A DNA stretch of 64,000 nucleotides from Cristatella mucedo (taxonomy: Eukaryota; Bryozoa; Phylactolaemata; Cristatellidae), in contig WPIO01000211.1 of assembly GCA_009760855.2 (NCBI GenBank), positions 248,001-312,000 on the forward strand, written 5' to 3'. Position 1 is the stretch's first letter, and each line of letters begins with the position of its first letter. Below, in pieces: positions 1 through 12,327 of this stretch. The notes beneath the pieces were generated by a model. It was not told the DNA's origin. It made no database searches and saw only the letters and a program-made list of their open reading frames with translations. The position numbers were made by a program, and so were the translations under genes.

Positions 1-370
1 CATAGCCTGGAACTCACTCCCGACTTGGGTAACGACATCCCCTGACTTGACCACATTTAAAAAGAAATTAAAAAAGAACCTGTTTATGACAGCATTTAGT
101 GGGTCCTTTTGATTCGTATTTTATGTGCTTTGGCATGATGACACTGTTGCATGCTGCCACTAACCACATTTGCATGCTTACCCTGTGCATGTCACCTAAC
201 CATGTTATTCTTGTTGTGTATCGGGCATGCTACTACTTACCATTCAATCATGCTTTCTTTGCAGCAAATGTAAAGTGCCTAGAAATTGAGATATTGAAAT
301 TGAGAGAAATTGAGAAATAGAGATTGAGTTCTCTGAGGGTGCTTTATCAAGTACATTATTATTATTATTA
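1..370 (+). mobile_element. LINE-A, 5'-truncated copy
   Basis: The window opens inside the C-terminal end of a LINE-A open reading frame (AWNSLP-type motif, here SLELTPDL-like and decayed). It continues through the 3' UTR, which carries the CATGCTGCCACTAACC repeats, to the 3' stem-loop and an (ATT)n tail ending near 370. The stem-loop is widened by a short internal duplication of GAAATTGAGA. The 5' part lies outside the window. Confidence 0.85.
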
Positions 371-638
371 ATGTGCCAGTAGCAGGTGCACGGAAACTTT
401 TAAAAGGCAGTGCTGCCTTTATATATCTAAGCAATAGCCTTGGCAGCTAATGATCACACTTGCAAAACGCAATATAGAATCAGCTTCTACACGATTTGAA
501 CTAACGACCTTGTCTGTGGATGCTAGCATGTACCTGTGGGCCTAGACAAATTTTGTTCTCCTCGGGTACAGCACAAGTGTATTTGCTGTAAAATACCGGT
601 CATCATTTGTTTATTTGCTAGTTTATTCTCCTTTGCAG
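371..638. other. No recognised feature; probable intron end
   Basis: AT-rich sequence between the LINE-A tail and the splice acceptor CTCCTTTGCAG ending at 638. An ATG at 536 opens a frame into the next exon, but the stretch 536-638 has intron-like composition and a polypyrimidine tract, so I treat it as intron. Confidence 0.4.
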
Positions 639-1273
639 GGGAAGACGACTCCACGGTTCGTGCTCAGGTCGCCGAGCGAATGAACGCCGCTCTGCGTTGC
701 GTGGTCGTGACACCGGCGCAAGTGCGGCACGTCCGGAACGTGGCGCCCAACAAGGACATGTTCTGCGCCACGTTTCCACTTCCCGCCGACGTCCTCCTCG
801 GCTGCCCTCCTCTGCAGGCTGGGCCGCCATTGGCAGTCAGTCGGGTCGTTGCGGCTGTGCCGTTACCTTCAAACGGTGCCTCCGCCGTCGATGCGTTGCG
901 GCCGGCCACGTCAGCAGCTGCATCCACCCATGATGCACCTGGCGCCGCTCGCAGCACCGAAGGCCCGGCTGCGGCTTCTCCTAAGGCTGGCGGTGGCAGC
1001 GCCGCTACTAGCGAGCCAGCGAGCGCCGCCGAGTCTGGAGCAGGCGGCGTGGCGGAGGCAGGAGATTGCGACTCGGAGCAGCAGAGCCCTGCTTCGCTCG
1101 ACGACGCCCATCGGGGCCTGCCTGACCGCTCGGGGGCGGCGGAGGTGTCTTGGACTGCGGCCGACTCGGAGTGCAGTCAGCAGAGCACGAACAGAGCAGC
1201 CGCTGTCGGCCTGCTCCCGGTTGTGGACAGAGCCGACGCTGTTGCCGGCGACCCACCCTTAAAGAAGGCCAAA
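639..1273 (+). CDS. Orphan GC-rich coding exon, Ala/Ser-rich protein
   Basis: This looks like an internal coding exon of an unrecognised protein. The acceptor TCTCCTTTGCAG ends at 638 and the donor AAA|GTATGTG follows 1273. One frame stays open for 211 full codons; two bases complete an incoming codon (phase 1 in) and the exit is phase 0. The first 60 residues are non-repetitive (motifs RCVVVTPAQVRHVRNV and NKDMFCATFPLPADVLL) and the rest is Ala/Ser/Gly-rich, ending PPLKKAK. It is much richer in GC and CpG than its surroundings, as is the first exon of the RhoGEF gene 13 kb downstream. It could be an upstream exon of that gene, since the linker before the DH domain in that family is low-complexity, but I found no exon whose phase joins the two. 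No domain is recognised. Confidence 0.42.
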
Positions 1274-2030
1274 GTATGTGACTAGCTGTGTGAAAGGCTG
1301 CGTCCTCCCATGCTGCCCTCGCCTGATCACGAGCGACCACGGCGTTTCCACCCATTCTCATGCATTCGAGACGGTCGGTGCCGAATTCGGATCTGTTACG
1401 CCTGGCCAGTGTTGGCAGTCATCAGGCGCAGGTGCTGAGCGCGTGCTAGTAACGCTCGTTTTTTTCAGCGTCCGACTGCTGCTGCAGTTATGTCGGCTAA
1501 GTCTCAGGTCTGGTCTTCGTGAGTGGGCGTGAGTACGGAGGGTCTTTTTTGGCATCCAGGGCAACTTTAGCCTTACCAATCTTGGGTCTTTCCTAAGAGA
1601 TATTCTTTGAATGTTCTGTAATGCACGCAGACTGCGTGCTCCATGCAAGCCGTCTGCTGGCTGCAGTTTGAGCAAGCTCAACTTAGGGCCGCCCGTCGCA
1701 ATGGCACTGGCTGTGCCCTGGCTCTTCAGCTGCAGCTTGTGCTGCCAAGGCTTTGCACCGAGCCTTGCTTTTTGAGCGATAGCCGCGAAGGATCTTCGGC
1801 CTTTATGTAAACGAGCCTGTCAATTTACTTTCTAAGCTTTTCTCTCACCGTGTTCTTACCTGAGGCTTGTGCCAAGAAGAGAGAGAGAGAGAGAACATTG
1901 TCAGTTGGCACCACGTGACCATCACGTATCCACATCCATATCGATGTTGGGCAGTGGTGGTTAGCTGTGCGTGCATGCACATGCACATCCAGTCTGGCTG
2001 TGCCTGAAGGGGCATACAGTAAAGTAAATA
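1274..2030. other. No gene seen; intronic or intergenic
   Basis: Mixed unique sequence. It contains a short (GA)n run near 1880-1895. No open frame here has coding character or recognisable repeat homology. Confidence 0.4.
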
Positions 2031-2205
2031 AAGGTTAGCTGATTCAACACCCTCATATGTGTAGTGGCAGAATGAGCCTTAACGGCTATCACCATCGCTT
2101 GCAGTGGACAGTAAAGAATAGCCCCAGTGCGTGACTCGAACCCGACGACCCAGGTCGGGAGCATCCAGCCTCGCTGCCTGCTGATCCTGCTGCTGCACAC
2201 TGCAG
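2030..2205 (-). mobile_element. SINE-1, diverged copy
   Basis: Reverse-strand tRNA-derived SINE. The 3' end (GTTAGCTGATTCAACA on the + strand) and the body (CGGCTATCACCATCGCTTGC) match the family. The B box is degraded (GACTCGAACCCGACGACC on +). Confidence 0.65.
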
Positions 2206-2705
2206 GCACATGCACATCCTGCCTGGCTGTGCTGCTGGCGCTAATGCACTGAGGCTGCTGCTGCTGAGGGTGGGGGGAGAGAGAGGGAGCTAGTGATGCT
2301 AATTAATACTGGGCTCTGTTGCCACCGTAGGAATGCCACTGCTGCCACTGGGGGGGGGGCTGGCTCGTTGGAGTGTGGGCTCAGAGCTGTAGCCATGCAG
2401 ACTTTGCTGTCGTTATGCTGTTTCTGACATTCGACAGGGCTTTGCCTTTAGACAGAGTGGCTTAAATAGTTCAAACGTTAAGCAGCTTAACATTCCAAAG
2501 CGTTGAAGCCAGCCAGCTGCAGGCCATGTACTGCTACTAAGCAGACCGAGCCGGAGGCCACTCACTCTCTCACTGATGGTCGCCGGTACTGCAACCTCCG
2601 GTCCGGGGATGTTCGATGGGCTGCGATACGGCGACCTTCGACGGCCGGTCCTTTGACGCTATGTATATGTGAAGCCGACAGCAACTACAGACACAGAGGA
2701 TACAC
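2206..2705. other. No gene seen; GC-mixed unique sequence
   Basis: Contains short (CTG)n tracts and a GGGGAGAGAGAGGGAG run near 2275. A frame at 2503-2718 exists but has no recognisable content and runs into a SINE, so I do not call it. Confidence 0.35.
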
Positions 2706-2862
2706 GTTGAAAGGTTAGCTGATTCAATAGCCTAATCTGTATCGAAGTAGCTGACAGCTATCGCCACCGCCTGCAGTCGGCGAATGAAGAATCTGCCACT
2801 GCAGGGCTCAAACCCACAACCTGTGTCGTGCGTGACAAGCAAGCGCCTTCCCCCCCCCCCCC
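2706..2862 (-). mobile_element. SINE-1, diverged copy
   Basis: Starts with GAAAGGTTAGCTGATTCAAT (+ strand view of the 3' end). It includes CTATCGCCACCGCCTGCAG and a decayed B box (GGGCTCAAACCCACAACCTG). It ends near a poly-C run at 2850. Confidence 0.6.
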
Positions 2863-3169
2863 CGGCTTCGACTGCCTGTGCCTGCTGAAACCGAGTTTTG
2901 GCATCTTTGATGCTTTACAGCAACCCAGTGGTACTGTCCTGCCCAAGGGCAGTCCAGCCTAGTGACCTAGGTGCCAGTGTAGAGCCTGCCTTCTTCCGGT
3001 TAACCCCACCCCCTACCTTCTAGCTTGCTCTCAGGTTTTTCTTTGCTCGGTCTCCCTGGTCTAAGCGTCATCACGTCCACTGTTTCTTTTCTTGTACAAG
3101 TGGCTGTCACACTGACAGTCGCTCTCTCCTCTCCCCCTGTCTAGCGAGGTCGGTGGTGTAGTGGCAAGC

Positions 3170-3565
3170 TCTGTACTTGCATGTGCATATGCACGTGCGT
3201 GCTCACACTGTGCATGCTGCCACTAATCATTGTTGCATGCTTGCCTTGTGCATTTCACTTCTAACCATGTTATGCTTGTTGTTGCCGAGCTGGGTTGGTC
3301 CAGCGGTTAAGGTGCTCGCCCCGACTAAGGTCTGGCTGAGGTCGTGGGCTCGAGCCCTGAGGCATATGTGAAGCGCCTGAATAGAGATTTAGTTCTCTTG
3401 GGGCGCTATACAAATGAATTATATTTATATTTATATATAATATTTTATATTTATTTAGCATGCTACCACTAACCATTCGATCGTGCATCCTTCTGCAGTA
3501 AATGCTAAGTGCGGAGAAAGAGATTGAGCTCTCTTAGGGCACTACAAATTTATTATTATCATCAT
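3170..3565 (+). mobile_element. LINE-A 3' end, split by a SINE-2
   Basis: LINE-A 3' UTR (ACTGTGCATGCTGCCACTAA) runs to about 3284. A SINE-2 follows, and the LINE-A resumes at 3456 with CATGCTACCACTAACC, a partly decayed stem-loop and an ATT-rich tail. The LINE-A insertion is therefore older than this SINE-2. Confidence 0.75.
3285..3455 (+). mobile_element. SINE-2 (tRNA-derived, LINE-A-like 3' end)
   Basis: The head is tRNA-like: A-box region TGGTCCAGCGGTTAAGG and B-box region GTGGGCTCGAGCCC. The tail half contains a stem-loop, AGCGCC (3372-3377) with GGCGCT (3402-3407) and AGAGA (3383-3387) with TCTCT (3394-3398), which matches the LINE-A 3' stem-loop. It ends in ATTTATATTT-type repeats. It is nested in a LINE-A 3' UTR. 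Confidence 0.82.
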
Positions 3566-4119
3566 CATTATCTTGCTGCTGCTCGGCTATCGTCTGCTTG
3601 GGGCATCGGCGCATTGCGGCTGCGAGGTTGCCACTCCCTCTCTCACAAGAGAAGTGTACATACCAAGCTGCCCCCCCCCCGTCTGCCACTGCAACTACGT
3701 CATACCAAGTTAGCGATGGCTATGCATCTTAATTTCATTCCTGTCGTTCCAGTTCCCATGATTCTCCCTCTTGGTTGTAGCAGTTGTGCTTTAACTTCTG
3801 GCAACGCTATGCTGTATTTCTAGCATCAGGATCTCCCTTTGGCATGTTTAGGGTATCTTGAGTCCTGCTGCTGCTGCTGCTCGCGATTAGGTCGTGCTTC
3901 CTGTCGTCTGTTTTGTCAGCCTTGGACAGGGAGCTTGTTGCAGTACCCCAATGGGATCCGACTTAGCAGCTAAGTAGACCCGCTAGCAACCAGGCCCAGC
4001 GAAGCTTTCAGCCAGGCATCAGTTGAGCTGGTTGATCTGGTGATCTGGTGATCCATAGCTGATCAGCTTTCAGGGCTGCCTGCTGGTGCTGGTGCTCGGT
4101 TGCTATTGTCACTCAGTGC
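3566..4119. other. No gene seen; short CTG triplet tracts
   Basis: Unique sequence with a (CTG)6 tract near 3868. Nothing recognisable. Confidence 0.35.
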
Positions 4120-4256
4120 TTATGCATGGTGACACGGTGCACCCTACCGCTAAGCATTTGACACAGGCTTCCTTAACAGCATATATAAGGTGCTTACAAA
4201 GAGATTAGGTTCTGGGAGTGGGCTATACAAATGCATGATTATTATTATTATTGTTG
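4120..4256 (+). mobile_element. LINE-A 3' end, decayed
   Basis: Matches ACACGGTGCACCCTACCGC and the decayed 3' stem-loop, ending in (ATT)5 and a TTG run. Only the 3' terminal part is present. Confidence 0.6.
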
Positions 4257-5735
4257 TTGTGGTGGTGACCTTGTCCCATGGAAAGGGTATAGATGATCAG
4301 GCAGTCGCCGAGCTTCAGAGTGACCTCTACAGGTGACCTCTGCTCCTTCCACTCCCCCACCTCTGCTGCTGCTGCTGCCCAAGTAGCCACACTGCTGACA
4401 GATGGCTAATGGCTCAGGAAAAATAATAAATAATAGTAATAATAAAGTAATAAAAAATAATAAAACCAATGACTCCGGAAGAATTTGGAGCCACCTCTGT
4501 CGGTGCAGCTGCTGCTGCTGTGTGTGATTGTGGACTCACTCGTAGCTGCCGAAGCAGACTGGCTGTCTCTGTCTGGCTGGGCAGCGGCCGATCAAGGGAT
4601 GGACGAAGCCTGCAGCGTGAAGGCTGCCGGTAGTGTGAAAGGAGCAGCCGAGTGCATCAGATAGGCGACGGCCCAGCCAGCTAGCTGCCGTGGCAGCAGC
4701 TAGCTGGCTCTTCATGATTGACCCAACGCTTTATGCTACATTGTGTGAGTGACTTATTGTTGGCGAATTAGGGCAGTCAAAGCGATGTTGGCCCCAGACG
4801 CCGAGTTAGTAGCAGCAGCAGCAGAGCGTTCCCCTGGGCACTTGCTTCACCGGCACCATCGCTGGCTAAGTAAGCATCGCTCGGAGTAATCATCTTCAAA
4901 GGCACGTCCCAGCCACCACCGCCGGTGGTAAGCAGCACAGAGACGGCAGGTGGGCGACGGCAGCCGACTAATGCCTTAGTCCGTTGCACGGCTGCACAGT
5001 TGCTGGTTGTGCCATCTTATCTTGCCGGCAGCGACCTGCGGCAACCGACAAGGCATTGTAATCGTTTTGCAAACTCGTCGATAGCCTTATCGTGCATGCT
5101 CTTGTTTAATATTGCATTCGTGACCGCTTCCCTCGCGAGTTGCTGAGCTCCTACCCAAGGTTTGTCGACTGGTGCTTTCCTTGACGAGCTGACCTCTAGG
5201 CATTGGGGCACGCTGTGCCCTGGCGCTATAGCGCAGGGCCGGCCACTGGTGAGCCATGTGTACTCGTGGGACTGCTTACATCCTGTGCTTAACTGCATGT
5301 TTGCTTTCGTCTCGTTGCAATTGGCTGACGAGACTCACTGCTCGTGCATATTCAGTAGGGCTCTCCCCCACCCCGGTAAATAGTGATTCCACTGATGACT
5401 CTGTAGCACGTGCAGGTAGAAAGCAACAACCAAGCGCTCACTGTCCACCGCTTGGCATTTGAGGATTATCCTAGATCGTATGCGTGCATTTTAGCTACGT
5501 CCAAGTTTTGTAGAGAAATATTTAATCTCAAAGGTCAATAACCCGACAGCGTTCATGTCTCTTTGATCGTCTTCTTAATGACACAAAGAAACAGGCATAC
5601 TGCCAAGTGATCTTGATGGCAACGAAACAGAGTTTCTCCAAATACTTCTTAGGGAAGATAGTATGGATTAGTGACTCCCATCACCCCTCACTTCTATTTC
5701 TGACGGACAGAAACCGTTTATTGCCCTGTAGTTTC
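4257..5735. other. No supported gene; unique GC-mixed sequence
   Basis: Several short frames overlap on both strands (for example 4925-5146 + and 5017-5298 -) without recognisable domains, and none has paired splice sites that convince me. Short (CTG)n and (CAG)n tracts recur (4365-4377, 4507-4520, 4800-4825). Confidence 0.35.
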
Positions 5736-5747
5736 CTCTCCCTCTCT

Positions 5748-5788
<41 letters not shown>
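5736..5788. repeat. (CT)n microsatellite
   Basis: A nearly pure CT run with a CCCTC-interrupted start. Frames through it give Ser-Leu or Arg-Glu dipeptides and are not genes. Confidence 0.95.
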
Positions 5789-5790
<2 letters not shown>

Positions 5791-6544
5791 CACTCCTGTA
5801 TCTATTATAATAAAATATGAATACATTTGATATAGAGCCCTCAGATAACTCATCTCTTTTCAAGGCTCTTTCCATTTGCTGCAAAGGAAACACGATCGAA
5901 TGGTGAGTGGACCAAGCCGCAGTTGCATATTGTTATGTATCGACACACGCCTCAACCGCAAAGGATTCAAGCAAGCCGGTATAGAGCCCAGTTACCACTC
6001 GTGGACCTCAGATTATTGTCCAGCTTGAGGCGGTAACTAGCTGACAAATAATTTCCGAACCACCCTTTTCCAATGAGGGAGTCTATTTCATACCGATCTA
6101 TCCATTTCTCATTAGGCTTCACAATATGGTCATGGGTTTCATCGTCATAGCCTTCGTTGTATAACCGACCCTCGTTTTTTGTGTCCAGTGTCGTCCGTTG
6201 CTGCTGCTGCTGCTGGACCCTTCATTTCTTTTTCGTAATATACCTCGTTAATATGCCTATTGAAGTAATTGCTCGATTTTTGCCCACGGCCAAAAAGACC
6301 ACCGATTCGCTTGGCCTGTCACAGTAGTTCTTGTGAGGTGCACAAACCTGTTGCTGCCCCCTAAAAAAAATACTGCAAACATATCCTACTTATCAGCACC
6401 GGCTACACCCTTCTCGGCCCTGCTCTCTATCCGACTCACTTAATTCCCTTGTAGCCTGCACTGATGCCACTCTCACTCGCATTACCACTAACTCCCTGCT
6501 AACTTTGCTACGATAAGACCAGCCCAATATTCATGGGCTGTTGA

Positions 6545-6960
6545 CAACCTCAAGTTGATCGACTTCAAGATTCGCCGATCTAGTATCACTACAAGGTCGT
6601 CTGGCCGTAATTCGGGCATGGTTTCCAAAGTGATTCGTCATTTGATGAGCACGTTGTCTTCACGGTCGAGACGGCAGGCTTTCAGCTGTGTAACTTTGCC
6701 TAATCAGGGTCTCCTTAGACAAGAGTGGGACAGCCAAATTAGTTCATTCGTTCGTGACGTATCATGTAAATTACCGCAATTCCCTTTATTCGCGATTGCT
6801 GCTCAGTGCCCTTAATAGTCTGCAGCTGGTATACAATTCAGCAGCTCCCCTAACCCATGGTCAAAGGCATAGCTGCCTGGTCACGTCGCTCCTGTCCCGG
6901 CTTAGCTAGATCTCTTGCAAGCGTAGAATCTACTTAAAAGATCCCCTTTCTCATGTATAG
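6545..6960 (+). mobile_element. LINE-C, decayed reverse-transcriptase 3' part
   Basis: Around 6823-6875 the sequence reads like SLQLVYNSAAPLTHGQ, a degraded form of the [13 protein letters not shown] motif found near the C-terminus of CR1/L2/Rex-type elements. The frame is broken by stops. It is clearly older than the LINE-A copies. Confidence 0.5.
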
Positions 6961-7049
6961 GTCATTTCGCGTGATTTCATGCCAGCCTGCATGCTCGATA
7001 TGCACTCTTAGCCCTAGCTCTTGTACCCCTGCTTGCTCCACCACTTGCG

Positions 7050-7290
7050 ATCGCCTGGCCATTCCTTGCACTTGCTACTGACTGTGGCACATCCTTTCCA
7101 GCCGTCCCGAGCTGTTGCATCCGTGCTACTCACACCTGCCGTTGCACTTTCTTTTTTGTTGCACGAGAAGAAGAATGTTGGCTTCTGCATGTTGCATACC
7201 GAAAGCCACTTGCGTTATGGGAAACTCTCCTGCGTACCCACCCACTTAGTCTAGGTGGCTTTATGGAATTAATGACGGAGGTGCATTGCT
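7050..7290 (+). mobile_element. LINE-B 3' end
   Basis: Matches the 3' region of the long LINE-B copy at 47.5-48.6 kb: the CTGTGGCACATCCTTTCCAG segment, then ACCGAAAGCCACTTGCG and AAACTCTCCTGCGTA. It ends near GACGGAGGTGCATTGC. Confidence 0.6.
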
Positions 7291-7682
7291 TAAGGAAAAT
7301 AATTTTATGATACGGCCTTCAGTTCAAATATGTCAAAGGAAGTTTAGAAATTGCTGATTCCGGCTTGGGCGTGCTGCGTGCATTTACTTTGCATCGCTTA
7401 AGTCTCAGCTAAAGAAATATCCATTCCACTCAGCTCTTCTTCCTCTTTCTGGACCCGAGCGAACTTGTCTGTCTGTTTCTGTTGTGCTGTGCGAGCTTAC
7501 ACGCGAAAGATTCGGTGCACGCCACTCACCAGTGGCAGCCCGCGAGTGTCGTCTCGTGTGTGCTTTTTCATTCTTGTCTGATGATGATGATGCTTTTAGT
7601 CTTTTGAATGCCTTTTTAAGCACGATATATCCTACATGTATTTAGCCTATATTCATTCCTTCTCATGCAGTGAGCTCTGAAG

Positions 7683-7812
7683 TGCCTCGGCAGAGCTTTA
7701 TAGTTCTCTGCTTTGGCTGCTATGCAAACGACCGGCTGCTTAAATCATGCCTCGGCCGAGCTTTATAGTTCTCTGCTTTGGTTGCTATGCAAACAACCGG
7801 CTGCTTAAATCA
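7683..7812. repeat. Two tandem 65-bp units
   Basis: Units 7683-7747 and 7748-7812 are the same length and differ at three positions by my reading. Each starts TGCCTCGG and ends CTGCTTAAATCA. No coding role is apparent. Confidence 0.93.
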
Positions 7813-7894
7813 CAAAAGCCTCGCCTTCCAACTGATGTCTTTCTAAATATGACTGACGTATCTCGAAGGACATTCGGTGTTCCCTTGGGTCAGT

Positions 7895-8035
7895 CCTCGG
7901 CCAGGGCTAAGTTGCTCTCACTTCCGAAAGCCGCTTAGGCTGTGAGTGCGCTATACAAAACTCTCCTGCGTAACACCCACATGGTCTTTATGACTTTGTG
8001 GAGTTACTGACGGAGATACATGACATGACATGACT
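7895..8035 (+). mobile_element. LINE-B terminal 3' fragment with tail
   Basis: Contains CGAAAGCCGCTTAGGCTGTG, GCTATACAAAACTCTCCTGC and GGTCTTTATGACTTTGTGGA, as in other LINE-B ends. The tail is (ACATG)n, a variant of the 5-bp (ACATT)n tail. Confidence 0.72.
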
Positions 8036-8140
8036 TCGCGACCCAGGTCATGGGTTTGAGTCCGGCAGCAGGCAGTCATTTGTAGCTCGCTGCAAGCATT
8101 CTTGATTGCCGTTTAGGCTCTTCTGCCTCTGCGTAAAACG
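8030..8140 (+). mobile_element. SINE-1, 5'-truncated and diverged
   Basis: Starts in the tRNA-like part (GCGACCCAGGTCATGGGTTT, B-box region) directly after the LINE-B tail. It continues through GGCTCTTCTGCCTCTGCGTA. Confidence 0.55.
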
Positions 8141-8472
8141 ATGCTCTTTGATCGGCTGTCTTGCACGTTCGCTTCTTTTTTTTACCCAGTTGGTGCCAGA
8201 CTTCTCGTGTCATTAGAGTGCCAATCAACTTAGTCCGTATCGTTCTAGTCTCTACCGAATCAGCCGATGCACCTGCCCGAGCCTGATTTTCTTCCCTTCA
8301 CATCGAGCTCTACCCCACCTGGTTCATTTCTCACTTACTCACTGCCGCCATATTTTGCCTCTCCATCCTCCCCTTTCCAGTCTCCCTTGCTCTCTGATGC
8401 CTCGCTTGATCGCACCTTCCTCGCTCGATCGCTCGCTTCGTCTGCTCGTGCAGGCGTTCTCTCCGTCCGTGG

Positions 8473-9832
<1,360 letters not shown>

Positions 9833-9894
<62 letters not shown>

Positions 9895-9922
9895 CTCTCT
9901 CTTCTCTTATCTTTCTCTATCA

Positions 9923-9990
<68 letters not shown>

Positions 9991-10080
9991 CCTGCCCTCT
10001 CTCTCTCCCTCCCTGCCCTCTCTCTCTCTCTCTCCCTTCTCTTGTCTCTCTCTTTCTCTTCTGTCTATATCTCTCTTCAA
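9833..10080. repeat. Compound (CT)n microsatellite
   Basis: CT-rich for about 250 bp with TATCT, CCCTGCC and TTCT interruptions, so it is older or less pure than the array at 8475. Confidence 0.95.
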
Positions 10081-10082
10081 GA

Positions 10083-10258
10083 TAAAGGTCAGGTGATCCT
10101 ACAACAGCCTCATTTATGTAATGAAAAAGAGCCTTAAACTGCTATATAACCGTGCTTGCAACTGACATTAACAGATTGTCTGCTGCTGGACTCGAACCCA
10201 CGAACTGGATCGTGATGTGCAAACACCTTATCCCTGAGCACCTGAGCTAAGACCCGAT
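10083..10258 (-). mobile_element. SINE-1, diverged copy
   Basis: Reverse orientation. The + strand view shows AACAGCCTCATTTATGTAAT, GAGCCTTAAACTGCTATA and a B-box complement GGACTCGAACCCACGAAC. Confidence 0.65.
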
Positions 10259-10859
10259 ACTATCTCCCTCCCTGTCAGCCTGTCTGTCACCATTCAAATC
10301 TAGTGTGCTAGCAGCATTAGTGGGGAGGACTGAAACTGAAAGGTATTAATGGGCTTATCAGCAGCTGCCGAGACTGCTGCAACCCTCCTCTGCATCACGT
10401 GTCGCACTGCTGCTGCTTCCTCGCCGAGAGGCTTCACCTGGCTCGGCTCTGGGCGGTGGCCTCAGGTGGCCACTGGTTGGAGCCAATGCCAGAAAGTGGT
10501 CTGCCTTTGGCAGCAGCAACAGCTGCCTTGGCCGGACTTCATCTTTCAAATGGGACCAGCCAATTAGGGCAGTCCGAACAAAGGCTGCTATGCACGCCTG
10601 CATACCTGCTGACCTGCCGTCTGTCAAGTGCAACTGCTCATGCCTCGAGCAGTCCCGGTAGGCTCTCTCTTAGCCTCCAGTCTACACTGAGCTGTATCGG
10701 CAACCTCGAGATGGCTTTCTTTGATTTGTTGAAGCATCGGCTAGGGTTGGACAAGTCGTCTTGCCGCCTTACCTCGATCTGCCGAAACTAGAAATAGATT
10801 TGCTCTTCGTTCATGGGGATTGACCTTAAGGTGGTGGTTATGGGGGAGGGGTTGTAGTT

Positions 10860-10975
10860 GGTCATCGTGTCACTAACCAATCGACTTGCTTCCTTTCCAG
10901 CATATTTATAGGACTGGGAGAGAGGTTTAGTTCTCTTTGGGTGCTACTCAAATGTTTTATTATTAGCATTAATAC
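10860..10975 (+). mobile_element. LINE-A 3' end, decayed
   Basis: CACTAACCAATCGACTTGC, a degraded stem-loop with TTTAGTTCTCTTTGGGTGC, then an ATTATTA tail. Confidence 0.65.
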
Positions 10976-11089
10976 TAACTACTGCTGCTACTGCTGGCTG
11001 CTTCTTCCAATTCCTCGGACTATCACCGACATGTGCTGCCGTCGGCTGCTATCGAAGCAGCCATATTGTTGCTGCTTCGATTAAGCCAA

Positions 11090-11270
11090 AGTAACTGTCA
11101 AGGCTTGATTCAGCGTCGATGTGGTGGCAGAAGCACCGTACCACACACAGCTGCAGCTCCTTTCTTCAGTGGGCAATAAAGAATTGCATGCTGCTGGACT
11201 CGAACCCACACACTTGGTCGTAAAATGAAAGCCCCTAAACCTGCTGTACTGAGACCCACAGGGGCTGCCT
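11090..11270 (-). mobile_element. SINE-1, diverged copy
   Basis: The + strand shows GGACTCGAACCCACACACT (B-box complement) and a GTGGGCAATAAAGAATTGCA body. The 3' end is poorly preserved. Confidence 0.55.
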
Positions 11271-11384
11271 GCTGCTGCTGCTGTTGCTGCCCTATGCTCT
11301 CCGCTTGTTCTATTATCACCATCCCTACTGCTGCTGAGACACTTGCTGTCTATAATAATAGCAGTAATGCATTTGTTTAGCACC

Positions 11385-11465
11385 CTTTCTTTGCAGCAAA
11401 TATAAAGTGCCTATAAAGAGACTGGGTTCTCTGACGGCGCTACATAAAATGCATTATTATTATTG
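11385..11465 (+). mobile_element. LINE-A 3' terminal fragment
   Basis: CTTTGCAGCAAATATAAAG, stem-loop remnant (GGTTCTCTGACGGCGCTA), then (ATT)n. It abuts a LINE-A fragment of opposite orientation. Confidence 0.7.
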
Positions 11466-11640
11466 GAGACATTAATTTCTTTCTAGGTACTTTACATATG
11501 CTGTAAAGGAAGCATGATCAAATGGTTAGTGGTAACATGCACAATGGTAACAATCATAGCATGGTTAGAGGTGATATGCAGTGCCTGCATGTAAATGTGG
11601 TTTGTGACATCATGCACAGTGAGTGTATGACAGTGGCTGT
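11466..11640 (-). mobile_element. LINE-A 3' fragment
   Basis: Reverse-strand 3' end: TTTCTTTCTAGGTACTTTAC, GGAAGCATGATCAAATGGTT and the AGCATGGTTAGAGGTGA repeat element. The tail abuts the previous + copy, giving a tail-to-tail pair. Confidence 0.7.
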
Positions 11641-12130
11641 GTCTGAATACGTGCTGTTCTAGCAGCCTTTGGTGCATCCGCTGCTCAGCTACCGCCACTG
11701 CCGCGGCTGAAGCTGCGTATCAGCTAAAGATGCACTTATTATGCTCACCTTTCCCCTCGGCGAACTTGTTTTTTGTTTTGTTTTTGTGTGCTTCGCATGA
11801 TTGTTTTGTTTTTGTGTGCTACGCATGCTTGCCTGTTCACGATTCAGTACATGTTCCTCACTAGAGATCCTGCTGACCGGTCACCCTGACTGACTGACCT
11901 CTTGCGCGCTTCAGCGTGCTGGCCCCTTGCGCTAGCTACTTATCTGCTCTTGCATTCTAGACTAAGCATGATGCCGTGAATCTTATAAACCATTGGCTAC
12001 TGATCCGCTTGTTGCGCCTGGATAGATTATTTATTGTAGGGTGCTATACAAACGACATATCACGACCACTATTAGTATTGCTGTTGCTCCTGCTGCTGCC
12101 CCCCCCCCCCAGAGGCTGCCATCTGTTATA

Positions 12131-12327
12131 AGCTCCTGCTGCTGCTCCTGCTGCTGCTCCTGCTCCTCCTGCTCCTGCTGCTCCTGCTCCTGCTGCTGCT
12201 GCTGCTCCTGCTCCTGCTGCTGCTCCTGCTCCTGCTGCTCCTGCTCCTGCTGCTGCTCCTGCTCCTGCTGCTGCTCCTGCTCCTGCTGCTCCTGCTCCTG
12301 CTGCTCCTGCTGCTCCTGCTCCTGCTG
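12131..12327. repeat. (CTGCTC)n-type triplet/hexamer repeat
   Basis: About 200 bp of CTG and CTC triplets in irregular order. It gives Cys/Ser frames on + and Gln/Glu frames on -. There are no splice sites or flanking coding sequence to suggest an exon. Confidence 0.93.

Noticed and set aside
536-638. ATG 536 as the start of the first GC-rich coding frame
   Set aside because: 536-638 is AT-rich, contains a clear polypyrimidine tract plus CAG acceptor, and its residues do not look coding. The exon more likely starts at 639.
3285-3365. tRNA gene
   Set aside because: The A/B-box regions are tRNA-like, but the same sequence with a 3' extension recurs at several loci without intact cloverleaf or acceptor stem; it is a SINE head. 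The same applies to all GGTTCGAATCC sites.
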